Assembly (NCBI GenBank): GCA_015063085.1
Contig: SUTD01000009.1
Location: 1-49,019, forward strand
Length of the DNA: 49,019 bases
Direction of reading: 5' to 3'
DNA from: Methanocorpusculum parvum
GTDB lineage: Archaea > Halobacteriota > Methanomicrobia > Methanomicrobiales > Methanocorpusculaceae
The notes beneath the pieces are model-generated. The model saw only the letters and a list, made by a program, of their open reading frames with translations, was not told where the DNA came from and searched no databases. This document shows, in pieces, positions 16,716 through 25,199 of the stretch (position 1 is the stretch's first letter; every line of letters begins with the position of its first letter). The translations under genes were made by a program, and so were the position numbers.

Positions 16716-18074
16716 ATGCCGTCTGCATTAGAGTACTTTGAAGAGATTGCAAAAATCCCCCGTCCGTCCGGTCATGAAGAAAAAATCCGCGAATATCTGA
16801 AAGAATTTGCAAAAGCAAACTCCTTTGCATGCATCGAAGATGAGTCGGGAAATATCATCATCCGCAGAGGTGATCCCAAGGTCACTTTGCAGGGACATAT
16901 GGATATGGTTCCGGAATCAGTTTCGCCTTTTGATTTTGAGACCTGCGGAATCAAAACCTGCGTCAAAGACGGATGGATTTGTGCAGACGGCACAACACTT
17001 GGTGCGGACAACGGTGCCGGCGTTGCTCTGATGCTTTCTGCCCTAACGGCTCCCAAGCTTTCAGACATCCCTCTTGAATGTCTCTTTACAGTGGATGAAG
17101 AGGTCGGCATGACCGGAGTTGAAGCACTCGCGTCTGATGTTTTGAAAGGAAACACCTTAATCAACCTCGACCATGAGGACGGAAACTCGCTTCTTGTCGG
17201 CTGTGCAGGAGGCGTCAATACCGAAGCGGTCTTCCCGAAAATCCGAACACTCCCAAAAGGCGAATGGTACACTCTGAAAATCAGCGGCCTTGCAAGCGGG
17301 CATTCCGGAATCGATATCGGTCTTGGAAGAGTGAATGCGGTAAAACTTGCAGCAGATTTTATGACACGGGTGAACGCAGAGCAGGTGTCTGCGTTTTCTT
17401 CGGGAACGAAGTGCAATGTTATCCCAAAGGAGGCAGAAGTTACCTTCTCGACCGATTCGGACGCGGTCGAATCAGTCTTTGCTGCGTATGCAGATGAGGT
17501 AAGAGAGCGGTATGCAGCGGCTGATCCTGCAGTCAGCATGTCACTGGAAAAAACCGATGAGCCGGCTGCTGCGTACGATGGATATTTTGTACACGCATTG
17601 CATGAGTGCAGAAACGGTGTTGTGGAAGAGGATGCACGCGGAGTTTTGACCTCGTCAAATCTTGCGGCTGTGGTTGACGAAGCAGATGCGTTTCGCATCA
17701 TAACTCTGCAAAGAAGTGCGGTGAATACCTCCCGCGATGCGTTGTCTGCGGAGATAGCATTCGTATTCCGCGAAGCAGGCGCTGATGTGTTTACTCACAG
17801 CAGTTTTTCCGGATGGCTTTTAGCGGAGAACTCAGCACTTGTTCTGCGGGCTGCAGAGGTTTATGAGCAGATGTTTGGCAGAAAGCTGGAGATTGAGACA
17901 ACGCACGGCGGTGTTGAGTGCGGAATGATTCAGGAAAAATATCCAGAGATGGAAATCATCTCTTTAGGTCCGACGATTGAAGGATGCCATACGGTAAATG
18001 AGCGGATGTCGATTCAATCTCTGGAAGAGACGGAGCGGTTTTTGTCTGCGCTGATTCTGGAGCTTTGGAATTAG
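16716..18074 (+). CDS. pepD: Aminoacyl-histidine dipeptidase-like M20 metallopeptidase (PepD)
   Basis: A 452-residue cytosolic dipeptidase of family M20, close to PepD (Xaa-His dipeptidase). Metal-binding parts are visible: QGHMDMVPE with His61 and Asp63, TTLGADNGAGVA, and LFTVDEEVGMTG, which holds the Glu pair. Near the end the conserved THGGVECGMIQEKYP is present. The ATG at 16716 starts the family sequence; a frame extension to 16668 is not conserved. It probably recycles peptides. A compact hairpin (18107-18124) follows. Confidence 0.9.
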   Translation: MPSALEYFEEIAKIPRPSGHEEKIREYLKEFAKANSFACIEDESGNIIIRRGDPKVTLQGHMDMVPESVSPFDFETCGIKTCVKDGWICADGTTLGADNGAGVALMLSALTAPKLSDIPLECLFTVDEEVGMTGVEALASDVLKGNTLINLDHEDGNSLLVGCAGGVNTEAVFPKIRTLPKGEWYTLKISGLASGHSGIDIGLGRVNAVKLAADFMTRVNAEQVSAFSSGTKCNVIPKEAEVTFSTDSDAVESVFAAYADEVRERYAAADPAVSMSLEKTDEPAAAYDGYFVHALHECRNGVVEEDARGVLTSSNLAAVVDEADAFRIITLQRSAVNTSRDALSAEIAFVFREAGADVFTHSSFSGWLLAENSALVLRAAEVYEQMFGRKLEIETTHGGVECGMIQEKYPEMEIISLGPTIEGCHTVNERMSIQSLEETERFLSALILELWN

Positions 18075-18106
18075 CGAACTGCCGGATAAGCATACTTTCT
18101 GTCTGC

Positions 18107-18124
18107 GCAATGCTGTCGCATTGC
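18107..18124 (+). terminator. Hairpin after pepD
   Basis: GCAATGC (18107-18113), loop TGTC and GCATTGC (18118-18124) form a perfect 7-bp stem, followed by TTTC. It lies 33 nt after the pepD stop and 52 nt before ubiX. It may end the pepD message or sit in the ubiX leader. Confidence 0.4.
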
Positions 18125-18175
18125 TTTCATCCAACGATTCATTAACAATCTATCAGCGCCAATATATACACCAGA

Positions 18176-18715
18176 ATGAAACGGATTGTTGTCGGCATCA
18201 CCGGAGCTTCAGGCATCCTCTATGCCAAACGCTTACTCGATGCCCTCTCCGGCAAAGCGGAGATACATATCATCATCTCCGATGCCGCAAAAAAAGTTGC
18301 CGCATACGAGCAAATCACCCTTGACGGCTATCCTGCCGTCTATGAAGACAACTCGCGTATCGAAGCAGATATTGCAAGCGGTTCTTTTCTCTACGACTGC
18401 ATGGTCATTGTCCCCTGCAGCATGAAAACGCTCTCTGCTGTTGCAAACGGCTACGCAGACACCCTCATCGCCCGTGCGGCTGACGTCTGTCTCAAAGAAC
18501 GCAGACGCCTAATCCTCGTCCCGCGGGAAACACCCTACAACCGCGTACACTTAACCAACATGCTCGCAGCGCACGATGCGGGAGCCGTTATCATGCCCGC
18601 ATCCCCTCCGCTTTACACCAACCCGGCATCCGTTTCAGATTTAGCCGACATGATTGTAGCCCGCATCCTCGACCACTGCGGAATCGAACATCAGATGGGA
18701 AAACGGTGGCAGTAA
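18176..18715 (+). CDS. ubiX: UbiX-type flavin prenyltransferase
   Basis: UbiX makes prenylated FMN, the cofactor of UbiD-type decarboxylases, from FMN and dimethylallyl (pyro)phosphate. The 179-residue protein has GITGASGILYAKRLLDAL at the N terminus (flavin loop) and VPCSMKTLSAVANGYADTLIARA. The C-terminal segment LVPRETPYNRVHLTNML is conserved. The UbiD homolog starts 1 nt after its stop, so enzyme and cofactor synthase are made together. In archaea this pair belongs to the modified mevalonate route, which the aconitase-X gene downstream supports. Confidence 0.94.
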   Translation: MKRIVVGITGASGILYAKRLLDALSGKAEIHIIISDAAKKVAAYEQITLDGYPAVYEDNSRIEADIASGSFLYDCMVIVPCSMKTLSAVANGYADTLIARAADVCLKERRRLILVPRETPYNRVHLTNMLAAHDAGAVIMPASPPLYTNPASVSDLADMIVARILDHCGIEHQMGKRWQ

Positions 18716-18716
18716 C

Positions 18717-19970
18717 ATGAGAGATTTTATCCAGAACATGAAAGATGCCGGTCTTGCGGAAACAATTCCGCATCCGGTCTCCTCCAATCTTGAAGCTGCA
18801 CAGCTTGCCTTCAGCACAGACAAAATGCTCGTCTTCGAAGACTTAGACGGACATCCCGCAGTCATGAACACCGTAGTCGACCGCAGATCGCTTGCAGTCG
18901 CTCTTGGAATTCCCGAAGGCGATTTGGTAAAACGGCTTGCCGCATGCAGCTTCTCAGGAGATGTTACTGACGGCGGAAATCTCGAGTTCGAAGAGGCCTG
19001 CCTCTCCAAACTTCCGATTCTCAAACACTTCCCAAAAGACGCCGGACGCTATCTTACAACCGGCATCGTCTTCTCCGCATTCGACGGCGTTGAGAATGCA
19101 TCCATCCACCGGCTGCTCGTCAAAGACGACACGCATCTGGTGGGAAGAATCGTTGAAGGACGCCACACCTACAAACTCCTGCAGGCAGCAATCGCCAAAG
19201 GAGAAAAACTCCCGATTGCAATCACGATTGGAACGCACCCTGCAGTCACCTTTGCCGCCTGCACCCGCGTCCCCGAAGGAAAAGAGATGGCCTACGCCGC
19301 AGAAATCTGCGGCAGACCGCTTGCTCTCTACACCTGCCCGAACGGTGTCAGAGTTCCTGATGCAGAAATCATCCTCTACGGATGGATGACCGCAGAGCTT
19401 GCAGAGGAAGGGCCGTTTGTCGACATCAGCGGAACGTATGACCCAATCCGCATGCAGCCGGTAATCGAGCTTGCAGGAATGCACCTGAAAGAGAACTTCA
19501 TCTACCATGGATTGGTTCCCGCAGGTGCTGAACACAAAATGCTCATGGGAGCACCCTACGAGCCGAAGATTTACGCAGCCGTTGCAGGTGTTACCAACGT
19601 CCGCGATGTGTATCTCACCAAAGGGGGAGCCGGATACTTCCATGCGGTTGTACAGATTAAGAAAATGACCGAAGGTGACGGCAAAAACGCCATCATGGCT
19701 GCATTTGCCGCTCACACAAGCTTAAAACACGTGGTTGCCGTCGACTCCGACATCAACATCTACAGCCCGGAGGATGTTGAGTTTGCGATAGCAACGCGTG
19801 TTCGCGCCGACGAAGATGTCATAATCATCTCCGGAGTTCGCGGATCATCGCTTGATCCGTGCAGAATCGGAGACGGATTAAATGTAAAAGCCGGAGTGGA
19901 TGCAACAATCCCTCTCGGCCGCGAGGATGAATTTATACGGGCTGACTGGCAGAATAATAAGGAGGAATAA
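18717..19970 (+). CDS. UbiD-family decarboxylase, probable anhydromevalonate phosphate decarboxylase
   Basis: A 417-residue UbiD-family enzyme that should use prenyl-FMN from the preceding UbiX. In archaea a UbiD homolog decarboxylates trans-anhydromevalonate 5-phosphate to isopentenyl phosphate (established for the archaeal mevalonate pathway). The immediate company of UbiX and aconitase X supports this substrate over an aromatic acid. Family parts visible include NTVVDRRSLAVALGI, PIAITIGTHPAVTFAA, and ISGTYDPIRMQPVIELAGMH. The C-terminal KHVVAVDSDINIYSPEDVEF region is also typical. It is shorter than bacterial UbiD, as is usual for archaeal members. Confidence 0.9.
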   Translation: MRDFIQNMKDAGLAETIPHPVSSNLEAAQLAFSTDKMLVFEDLDGHPAVMNTVVDRRSLAVALGIPEGDLVKRLAACSFSGDVTDGGNLEFEEACLSKLPILKHFPKDAGRYLTTGIVFSAFDGVENASIHRLLVKDDTHLVGRIVEGRHTYKLLQAAIAKGEKLPIAITIGTHPAVTFAACTRVPEGKEMAYAAEICGRPLALYTCPNGVRVPDAEIILYGWMTAELAEEGPFVDISGTYDPIRMQPVIELAGMHLKENFIYHGLVPAGAEHKMLMGAPYEPKIYAAVAGVTNVRDVYLTKGGAGYFHAVVQIKKMTEGDGKNAIMAAFAAHTSLKHVVAVDSDINIYSPEDVEFAIATRVRADEDVIIISGVRGSSLDPCRIGDGLNVKAGVDATIPLGREDEFIRADWQNNKEE

Positions 19971-19975
19971 GAAGA

Positions 19976-21160
19976 ATGCAGTTAGATAGATACGACCAGG
20001 CTCTCTTAGACGGAGAGTACGGCGAAACAAAGCAGAAAATGATGGAAATCCTCGTTTCCCTCGGCAAAATATATGACGCCGAGCGGCTCATCGAGGTCAA
20101 AAACGTTCAGGTTTCCGGCGCGTCATTCAAAACCATTGGAGATGCCGGACTTGAGTGGCTCAACTCTTTATCCGGAAAGGCAGTTGTCCCTTCCTTCTTA
20201 AATCCGATCGGAATGCCGCGGGAAGGCTGGGAGTCTCTTGGAATCACTCAGGAGTTTGCCAAAAAACAGCTTGAAGTAAATGCCGCATATACCCGTCTCG
20301 GCATCAGACCATCGTGCACCTGCACCCCGTACTACTTCACCTTAATCGAGCGCGGAGACCACCTTGCATGGTCTGAGTCTTCCGCGGTTGTCTACGCAAA
20401 CTCTGTTCTTGGAGCCAGAACCAACCGCGAGGGAGGCCCGTCTGCTCTTGCATCCGCATTAACCGGAAAAACTCCGGAGTACGGTCTGCATATCGTCAAG
20501 AACAGACTGCCGGAGATTGAGTTCCGGTTAGCAGAGCCGGAGGTCGCCAAAACATGGACGCAGGCTGAGTACGGAGCTCTTGGAATTATTGCCGGAGCAA
20601 TCTCCGGAAACAAAATTCCGCTCTTTAGAGGCATCCGTCCCAAAGCAGACATGCTCAAGAGCATGGGAGCTGCCATGGCTGCATCCGGTGCTGTGGCTCT
20701 TTTCCATGTCGAAGACATCACGCCGGAAGCCCGCTTCCCGTTCTTCAAGAAACACTTCGCAGAGGACAAGCGTGAGGTAATCACAATCGAGACCGAGGAA
20801 ATCAAAGAGCTCTTCAGCGAGCTTGAACCGGAAGCGGTTGCTGTCGGCTGTCCGCACTTATCCCGCGAAGAGCTTGCAGAACTCGCAGACCTGCTTGACG
20901 GAAGAACGGTTCAGATGCCGTTCTATGTCTTTGCCGCAGCAGAGATGAAAGGCTCCTGCATGGACGCAATCGCAAAGATTCAGAAGAGCGGAGCCCGCGT
21001 AATTCCGGACACCTGCATGATTGTCTCTCCGCTCTTTGAAAAGCGCGGATGTGTTATGACCAACTCCGGAAAGGCATTCACCTATCTGCCGGGAATGTGC
21101 GACACCGTTCCGCGTCTTGGAAGCCTTGAGGACTGTGTCCGTGTTGCCTGCGGGGAGTAA
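19976..21160 (+). CDS. Aconitase X large (catalytic) subunit, probable phosphomevalonate dehydratase
   Basis: A 394-residue aconitase-X (DUF521) protein. Archaeal AcnX dehydrates mevalonate 5-phosphate to trans-anhydromevalonate 5-phosphate with an FeS cluster. Candidate cluster Cys lie in RPSCTCTPYYF (about residues 112-116), PDTCMIVSPLF and KRGCVMTNSGKAF; the substrate-facing ESSAVVYANSVLGARTNREGG is conserved. The start is 5 nt after the UbiD gene, with GGAGGAATAAGAAG before it. The small AcnX subunit (DUF126), normally separate in archaea, is not in this window and must be elsewhere. The substrate is inferred from context. Confidence 0.93.
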   Translation: MQLDRYDQALLDGEYGETKQKMMEILVSLGKIYDAERLIEVKNVQVSGASFKTIGDAGLEWLNSLSGKAVVPSFLNPIGMPREGWESLGITQEFAKKQLEVNAAYTRLGIRPSCTCTPYYFTLIERGDHLAWSESSAVVYANSVLGARTNREGGPSALASALTGKTPEYGLHIVKNRLPEIEFRLAEPEVAKTWTQAEYGALGIIAGAISGNKIPLFRGIRPKADMLKSMGAAMAASGAVALFHVEDITPEARFPFFKKHFAEDKREVITIETEEIKELFSELEPEAVAVGCPHLSREELAELADLLDGRTVQMPFYVFAAAEMKGSCMDAIAKIQKSGARVIPDTCMIVSPLFEKRGCVMTNSGKAFTYLPGMCDTVPRLGSLEDCVRVACGE

Positions 21161-21163
21161 TGT

Positions 21164-21880
21164 ATGAAATTTAAACTGTCACCATTCGAAAAGAAGGACT
21201 TAATCATCGCCTGGCTTGCGTTAGCGGTCGCCTTCACTCTTGGAGCAAGCGGAATCCTTGCCGTATTCATGGAAGGATTTTCCGTTCTGTCTCCGGAGAG
21301 GATGCTTCTTACCTTCGTCATCTCTTTAATCACTGTCGGACTCTCCTTTGTTCTCCACGAGCTTGCCCACAAGTTTGCGGCAATCAAGTTCGGCTATTGG
21401 GCAGAGTTTAGAAAAAGCGCCCAGATGCTGGTTATCGCTGTGGCTGTGGCTGTCATCACCGGAATCGTCTTTGCAGCTCCGGGAGCAACGCTTATCAACA
21501 CCGCAGGACGCGAGATGACCAGACGCGAGAGCGGAATCATCTCCATCTCCGGACCGCTTGTCAACATTATCTTAATCATTCCGTTTGCGGGACTCCTGTT
21601 TGCCGGTGTTTTCCTCGGCGGCGTTGAAGCTGTTGCCGGAGGATTACTCTTCAATCCGTTCACCCTTGCAGGATTCCTGTTCTATCTGGGAATGATCGGC
21701 TGTCAGATTAACGCTATGCTTGCATTCTTCAACATGCTGCCGGTCGGTCCTCTTGACGGAAAGAAGATTCTTGCCTGGAAGCCGGCAATCTTTGCAGTGG
21801 TTCTGGTAATCACTCTTCTCCTCGTCTACTTTGCAGTTGACCCTGTTGTATTAGTCAATATAATTACTCCGATGGTATAA
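21164..21880 (+). CDS. M50-family (site-2 protease-like) membrane metalloprotease
   Basis: A 238-residue polytopic membrane protein with the zinc protease signature HELAHK (His65, Glu66, His69) in the second hydrophobic segment. The distal Asp motif appears in MLPVGPLDGKKIL. About six membrane segments, no PDZ or CBS domain. Such enzymes cut membrane-bound proteins in regulated intramembrane proteolysis; the substrate is unknown. It starts 3 nt after the aconitase-X gene, and its stop overlaps the cobyric acid synthase start (TAATG), so it sits within the longest tightly packed run of the window. Confidence 0.9.
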   Translation: MKFKLSPFEKKDLIIAWLALAVAFTLGASGILAVFMEGFSVLSPERMLLTFVISLITVGLSFVLHELAHKFAAIKFGYWAEFRKSAQMLVIAVAVAVITGIVFAAPGATLINTAGREMTRRESGIISISGPLVNIILIIPFAGLLFAGVFLGGVEAVAGGLLFNPFTLAGFLFYLGMIGCQINAMLAFFNMLPVGPLDGKKILAWKPAIFAVVLVITLLLVYFAVDPVVLVNIITPMV

Positions 21881-23319
21881 TGTCAATAATGATTCTCGGC
21901 TCTTCCTCGCACGCAGGGAAGAGCACTATTGTTGCCGGTATTTGCCGGATTTTAAGCAACAGAGGCATTGCCTCTGCTCCTTTTAAGTCACAGAATATGA
22001 GTTTGAACTCGTATGTGACAGAACTTGGAAAGGAAATCGGTATCGCACAGGCAGTTCAGGCTTTTGCTGCCAGAACTGCTCCTTCTGAACTGATGAACCC
22101 GATTCTTTTGAAGCCGAAGTCAGATGGCATCTCACAGGTGGTTTTACTTGGTGAGCCGCTCAAAGATGTGAGAATATCGGATTACTATCAGGAAACTGAT
22201 GATCTTTTGGAAAAAGCTGTTGACGCGTACAAACAGCTTGCAGAATCGTACGATACGGTTGTTATCGAAGGTGCAGGGGGTGCTGCAGAAGTAAATCTCT
22301 ATGAGCGCGACATCGCAAATATTCTGCTTGCCAAACGCCTCCGCCTCCCGATTATCCTGGTGGCCGACATTGAAAGAGGCGGAGTTTTTGCGCAGGTGTA
22401 TGGAACAATCTCTCTTCTGCCGGATGATGTGCGTCCCTTAGTCAAAGGAGTTATCATCAATAAATTCAGAGGAGACGTCAGCCTCTTTGATTCGGGACGG
22501 AAAATCCTTGAAGAGCTCACAGGAGTTCCGGTTTTGGGAGTTGTGCCGTTTGCCGATATCGCCATTCCGGATGAGGATTCACTCTCCCTTGGCGATAAGA
22601 AGCCGGCGGACTTCCCGATAAAAATCGCAGTCCCGCGAATGTCCCACATCGCAAACTTTACTGATTTTGCTCTGCTCGAGCGTGCGGCGGCTGTAGAGTA
22701 TGTCAATCCGGCGGCTGATTTGAGCGGCTTTGACTGCGTCATTCTTCCGGGCTCGAAAAACACGGTTGAAGACCTCGAAGAACTGAAAGCCGCGGGAGGA
22801 TTTGAGCGCGTGAAAGCATTTGCCGCCTCAGGAAAACCGGTTATCGGCATCTGCGGCGGATATCAGATGATGGGGGAGAGCATCTTTGATGATGCGTTCG
22901 AGGGAACGGTGTCCAAAGAGTATGAGGGATTGGGACTTCTTTCCATGCGCACGGAGTTTCTAACGGATAAGAAGATTACCGTTCAGAAATCACGAACCGC
23001 ACAGCCCATCGGCCCTATTCTTTCCCGCATGGGAACCGTTCACGGTTACGAGATTCATGCCGGAGTATCGGAGGTTTTCGGCGAATCGGTATTCGGAGAT
23101 GAAGGAGCTTCGGCAGCAGGCGGTCTGGTGTTTGGAACATATCTTCATGGGCTCTTTGACAATGCATCGGCTGTTGATGCTCTGGTGTCTTATCTTTGCG
23201 AGGCCAGAGGGCTGCCCTATGAGCCGATTGCAGAGTTGGGCGATCCGTATGATAACCTTGCCCGCCATCTGGAAGGATGTCTGGATGTGGATGAGGTGCT
23301 TAAAATCTGCGGTATATAA
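21880..23319 (+). CDS. cbiP: Cobyric acid synthase
   Basis: CbiP/CobQ amidates the b, d, e and g side chains of adenosylcobyrinic acid a,c-diamide, a step in making the corrinoids needed by methyltransferases of methanogens. The 479-residue protein has an N-terminal dethiobiotin-synthetase-like P-loop (GSSSHAGKST, residues 7-16) followed by SQNMSLNSYVT. The C-terminal class I glutaminase has its nucleophile Cys in GICGGYQMMG and a His in GTYLHGLFDN. It overlaps the M50 protease stop by one base. No other cobalamin biosynthesis gene is present nearby. Confidence 0.95.
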   Translation: MSIMILGSSSHAGKSTIVAGICRILSNRGIASAPFKSQNMSLNSYVTELGKEIGIAQAVQAFAARTAPSELMNPILLKPKSDGISQVVLLGEPLKDVRISDYYQETDDLLEKAVDAYKQLAESYDTVVIEGAGGAAEVNLYERDIANILLAKRLRLPIILVADIERGGVFAQVYGTISLLPDDVRPLVKGVIINKFRGDVSLFDSGRKILEELTGVPVLGVVPFADIAIPDEDSLSLGDKKPADFPIKIAVPRMSHIANFTDFALLERAAAVEYVNPAADLSGFDCVILPGSKNTVEDLEELKAAGGFERVKAFAASGKPVIGICGGYQMMGESIFDDAFEGTVSKEYEGLGLLSMRTEFLTDKKITVQKSRTAQPIGPILSRMGTVHGYEIHAGVSEVFGESVFGDEGASAAGGLVFGTYLHGLFDNASAVDALVSYLCEARGLPYEPIAELGDPYDNLARHLEGCLDVDEVLKICGI

Positions 23320-23401
23320 TCCCTGCAGACCGCATATCCTCTATTTTTTCTGCTGTTTACATTAAAGCCGCTTCAATCTAACCGGCGGAATAAAAAAAAG
23401 A

Positions 23402-24922
23402 TTATGGGGCGATATAGGAGAATGCCCAATCCGGAAGACCGATGCTCATACCGAAGATGTTCAGCACGAAGGTAAACATGAAGATGGTAAAGAGAACAAT
23501 ACCAATCAGATTGAGGATACCTCCTGCTGTCACCATATCTTTCATGGTAACATACTCCGTACCGTAGGCAACCGCATTCGGCGGAGTTGCGACCGGAAGC
23601 ATGAATGCAAGAGAGGAAGCGACAGCTACCGTCATCATCATAAGCATCGGGTTGACGGCAAGAGCGGTGACGGAAATTCCGGCAAGCACCGGAATCATAA
23701 TATTTGCGACCGCGGTGTTCGAGGTGAACTCGGTTAAGATCATCACAACAATTGCTAAGATGAAGACCAAGAGTATAATTGGAACTCCGTTTAAGAATCC
23801 GAAGTATTCTGCGATACACTCGGAAAGACCGGATGCCTTGAATGCATTGGATAATGCCATACCGCCGCCGAAGAGAAGCAGAATTCCCCACGGGATTCTG
23901 ACAGCCCACTGCCAGTTTAAGGTAAACTCATGCCTCTTCCAGGAGACCGGAAGCATGAACAGAAGCACTGCTCCAAGGATTGCAATCGTACAGTCCTCGA
24001 TTCCCGGGAAGAGCATATCAAGACCGGGAATCACGAATCCTCCAATATCTTTGGATGCACGGAAAATCCATGCGACTGCAACGAGGATAAAGACAAAGAG
24101 CGTGTTCTTTTCTCCGCGGCTCATCGGACCCATAGACTCGATTTCATGCTGAAGAGCTTCTTTGGTATTATCTAATGTCTTCGGCATCTTTCTGTATGCA
24201 ACTTTGGTAAGCCAGAGCCACATAATCGGAAGCATGAGAGCGACAAACGGAACACCGAAGAGCATCCACTGGAAGAAGTCAATAGCCGGTGCTCCCGGGA
24301 AGAGTTTTGCAAGCTGAGCAACTAAAATTCCGTTTGCCGGCGTTCCGATTAACGTTCCAATTCCGCCAAGACCTGCTGCGTATGCAATTCCAAGGACTAA
24401 ACATCCGGAGAATGCCTTCTGCGACTCATCCATATCCTTATAGTTTTTCGTCGGCAGAACGGTTGCAATAATGGCGATTGCAATTGGAACCATCATCATG
24501 GCCGTTGCAGAGTTGGACATCCACATGGAAAGGAATGCCGTTGCAATCATGAATCCGAGAATCAGCCTGGAAGGACTCGTTCCCGTGATTGCGATAATTT
24601 TCAGCGCAATACGCTTGTGCAGATTCCATCTCTGCATAGCCATTGCAATCATAAAGCCTCCCATAAAGAGGAAAATCACATTATCTGCATAGGACACTCC
24701 GACCTGAGACGGCGATAAAATGCCGAGAACCGGAAATGCCACAAGCGGAATAAGCGAGGTTGCCTCGATTGGGATCGGCTGTGTGATCCAGAAAATAACC
24801 ATCATCGCGGTAACGGCTGCAGTGATTCTGGCCGCTTCCGGCATGATGGATGGATCGATGGGGGCAAGCAGCAAAATAATGAAAGCTGCAATACCTGCGA
24901 TAAGCCCATAACCCTTATTCAT
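23402..24922 (-). CDS. SLC13/DASS-family dicarboxylate (or anion):Na+ symporter
   Basis: A 506-residue membrane protein of the divalent anion:Na+ symporter family. Two SNT-type signatures, one per half, are visible: WMSNSATAMMMVPIA and EFTSNTAVANIMIPV. The DASS motif LMLPVATPPNAVAYGT-like segment is near the end (AFMLPVATPPNAVAYG). The protein probably imports a C4 dicarboxylate or another anion with Na+. The substrate cannot be told from sequence. A run of A at 23393-23400 marks the oligo-T terminator of this minus-strand gene. Confidence 0.9.
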   Translation of the reverse strand: MNKGYGLIAGIAAFIILLLAPIDPSIMPEAARITAAVTAMMVIFWITQPIPIEATSLIPLVAFPVLGILSPSQVGVSYADNVIFLFMGGFMIAMAMQRWNLHKRIALKIIAITGTSPSRLILGFMIATAFLSMWMSNSATAMMMVPIAIAIIATVLPTKNYKDMDESQKAFSGCLVLGIAYAAGLGGIGTLIGTPANGILVAQLAKLFPGAPAIDFFQWMLFGVPFVALMLPIMWLWLTKVAYRKMPKTLDNTKEALQHEIESMGPMSRGEKNTLFVFILVAVAWIFRASKDIGGFVIPGLDMLFPGIEDCTIAILGAVLLFMLPVSWKRHEFTLNWQWAVRIPWGILLLFGGGMALSNAFKASGLSECIAEYFGFLNGVPIILLVFILAIVVMILTEFTSNTAVANIMIPVLAGISVTALAVNPMLMMMTVAVASSLAFMLPVATPPNAVAYGTEYVTMKDMVTAGGILNLIGIVLFTIFMFTFVLNIFGMSIGLPDWAFSYIAP

Positions 24923-25158
24923 AACATACTATATTGGTTTGGAAGTGATATGAGTGTTGCTGTTCTCGAAAATCAGGGTTTTATGCGGTCTAATTGCGTA
25001 AATTGTTCATTTACGGGTGGAGGAATGGTATTTGTCAGTGCAGTTCTTCAGAGAAAGCATCTGCAGCTTCCATCATCGAAAAGCCCATCTTCTCCGGTGC
25101 AGTGCGTTTTCATCAACACTATATTTAATCATCTCGCGCGTCCAATAATATACAACAT

Positions 25159-25184
25159 TTTGTCCGCCTCATATATCGGACAAA
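25159..25184. promoter_or_regulatory. Inverted repeat in the promoter/leader of prf1-argS
   Basis: TTTGTCCG (25159-25166) and CGGACAAA (25177-25184) form perfect 8-bp arms around CCTCATATAT. It lies 15-40 nt before the prf1 start codon. An upstream TATA-like AATAATATA (about 25145-25153) would place the transcription start inside the repeat. It could be an operator or a 5'-leader hairpin. The rest of the 277-nt gap back to 24923 shows no convincing gene. Confidence 0.5.
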
Positions 25185-25199
25185 CAGGTTGTACAGAAT

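Noticed and set aside
16772-17701. 309-codon open frame on the minus strand opposite pepD
   Set aside because: It lies fully antisense to a well-supported dipeptidase gene, has Ser/Ala/Arg-rich low-complexity composition and matches no family; typical shadow frame.
18954-19715. 253-codon minus-strand frame opposite the UbiD-family gene
   Set aside because: Antisense to a conserved enzyme, with improbable Cys/His composition and no family match.
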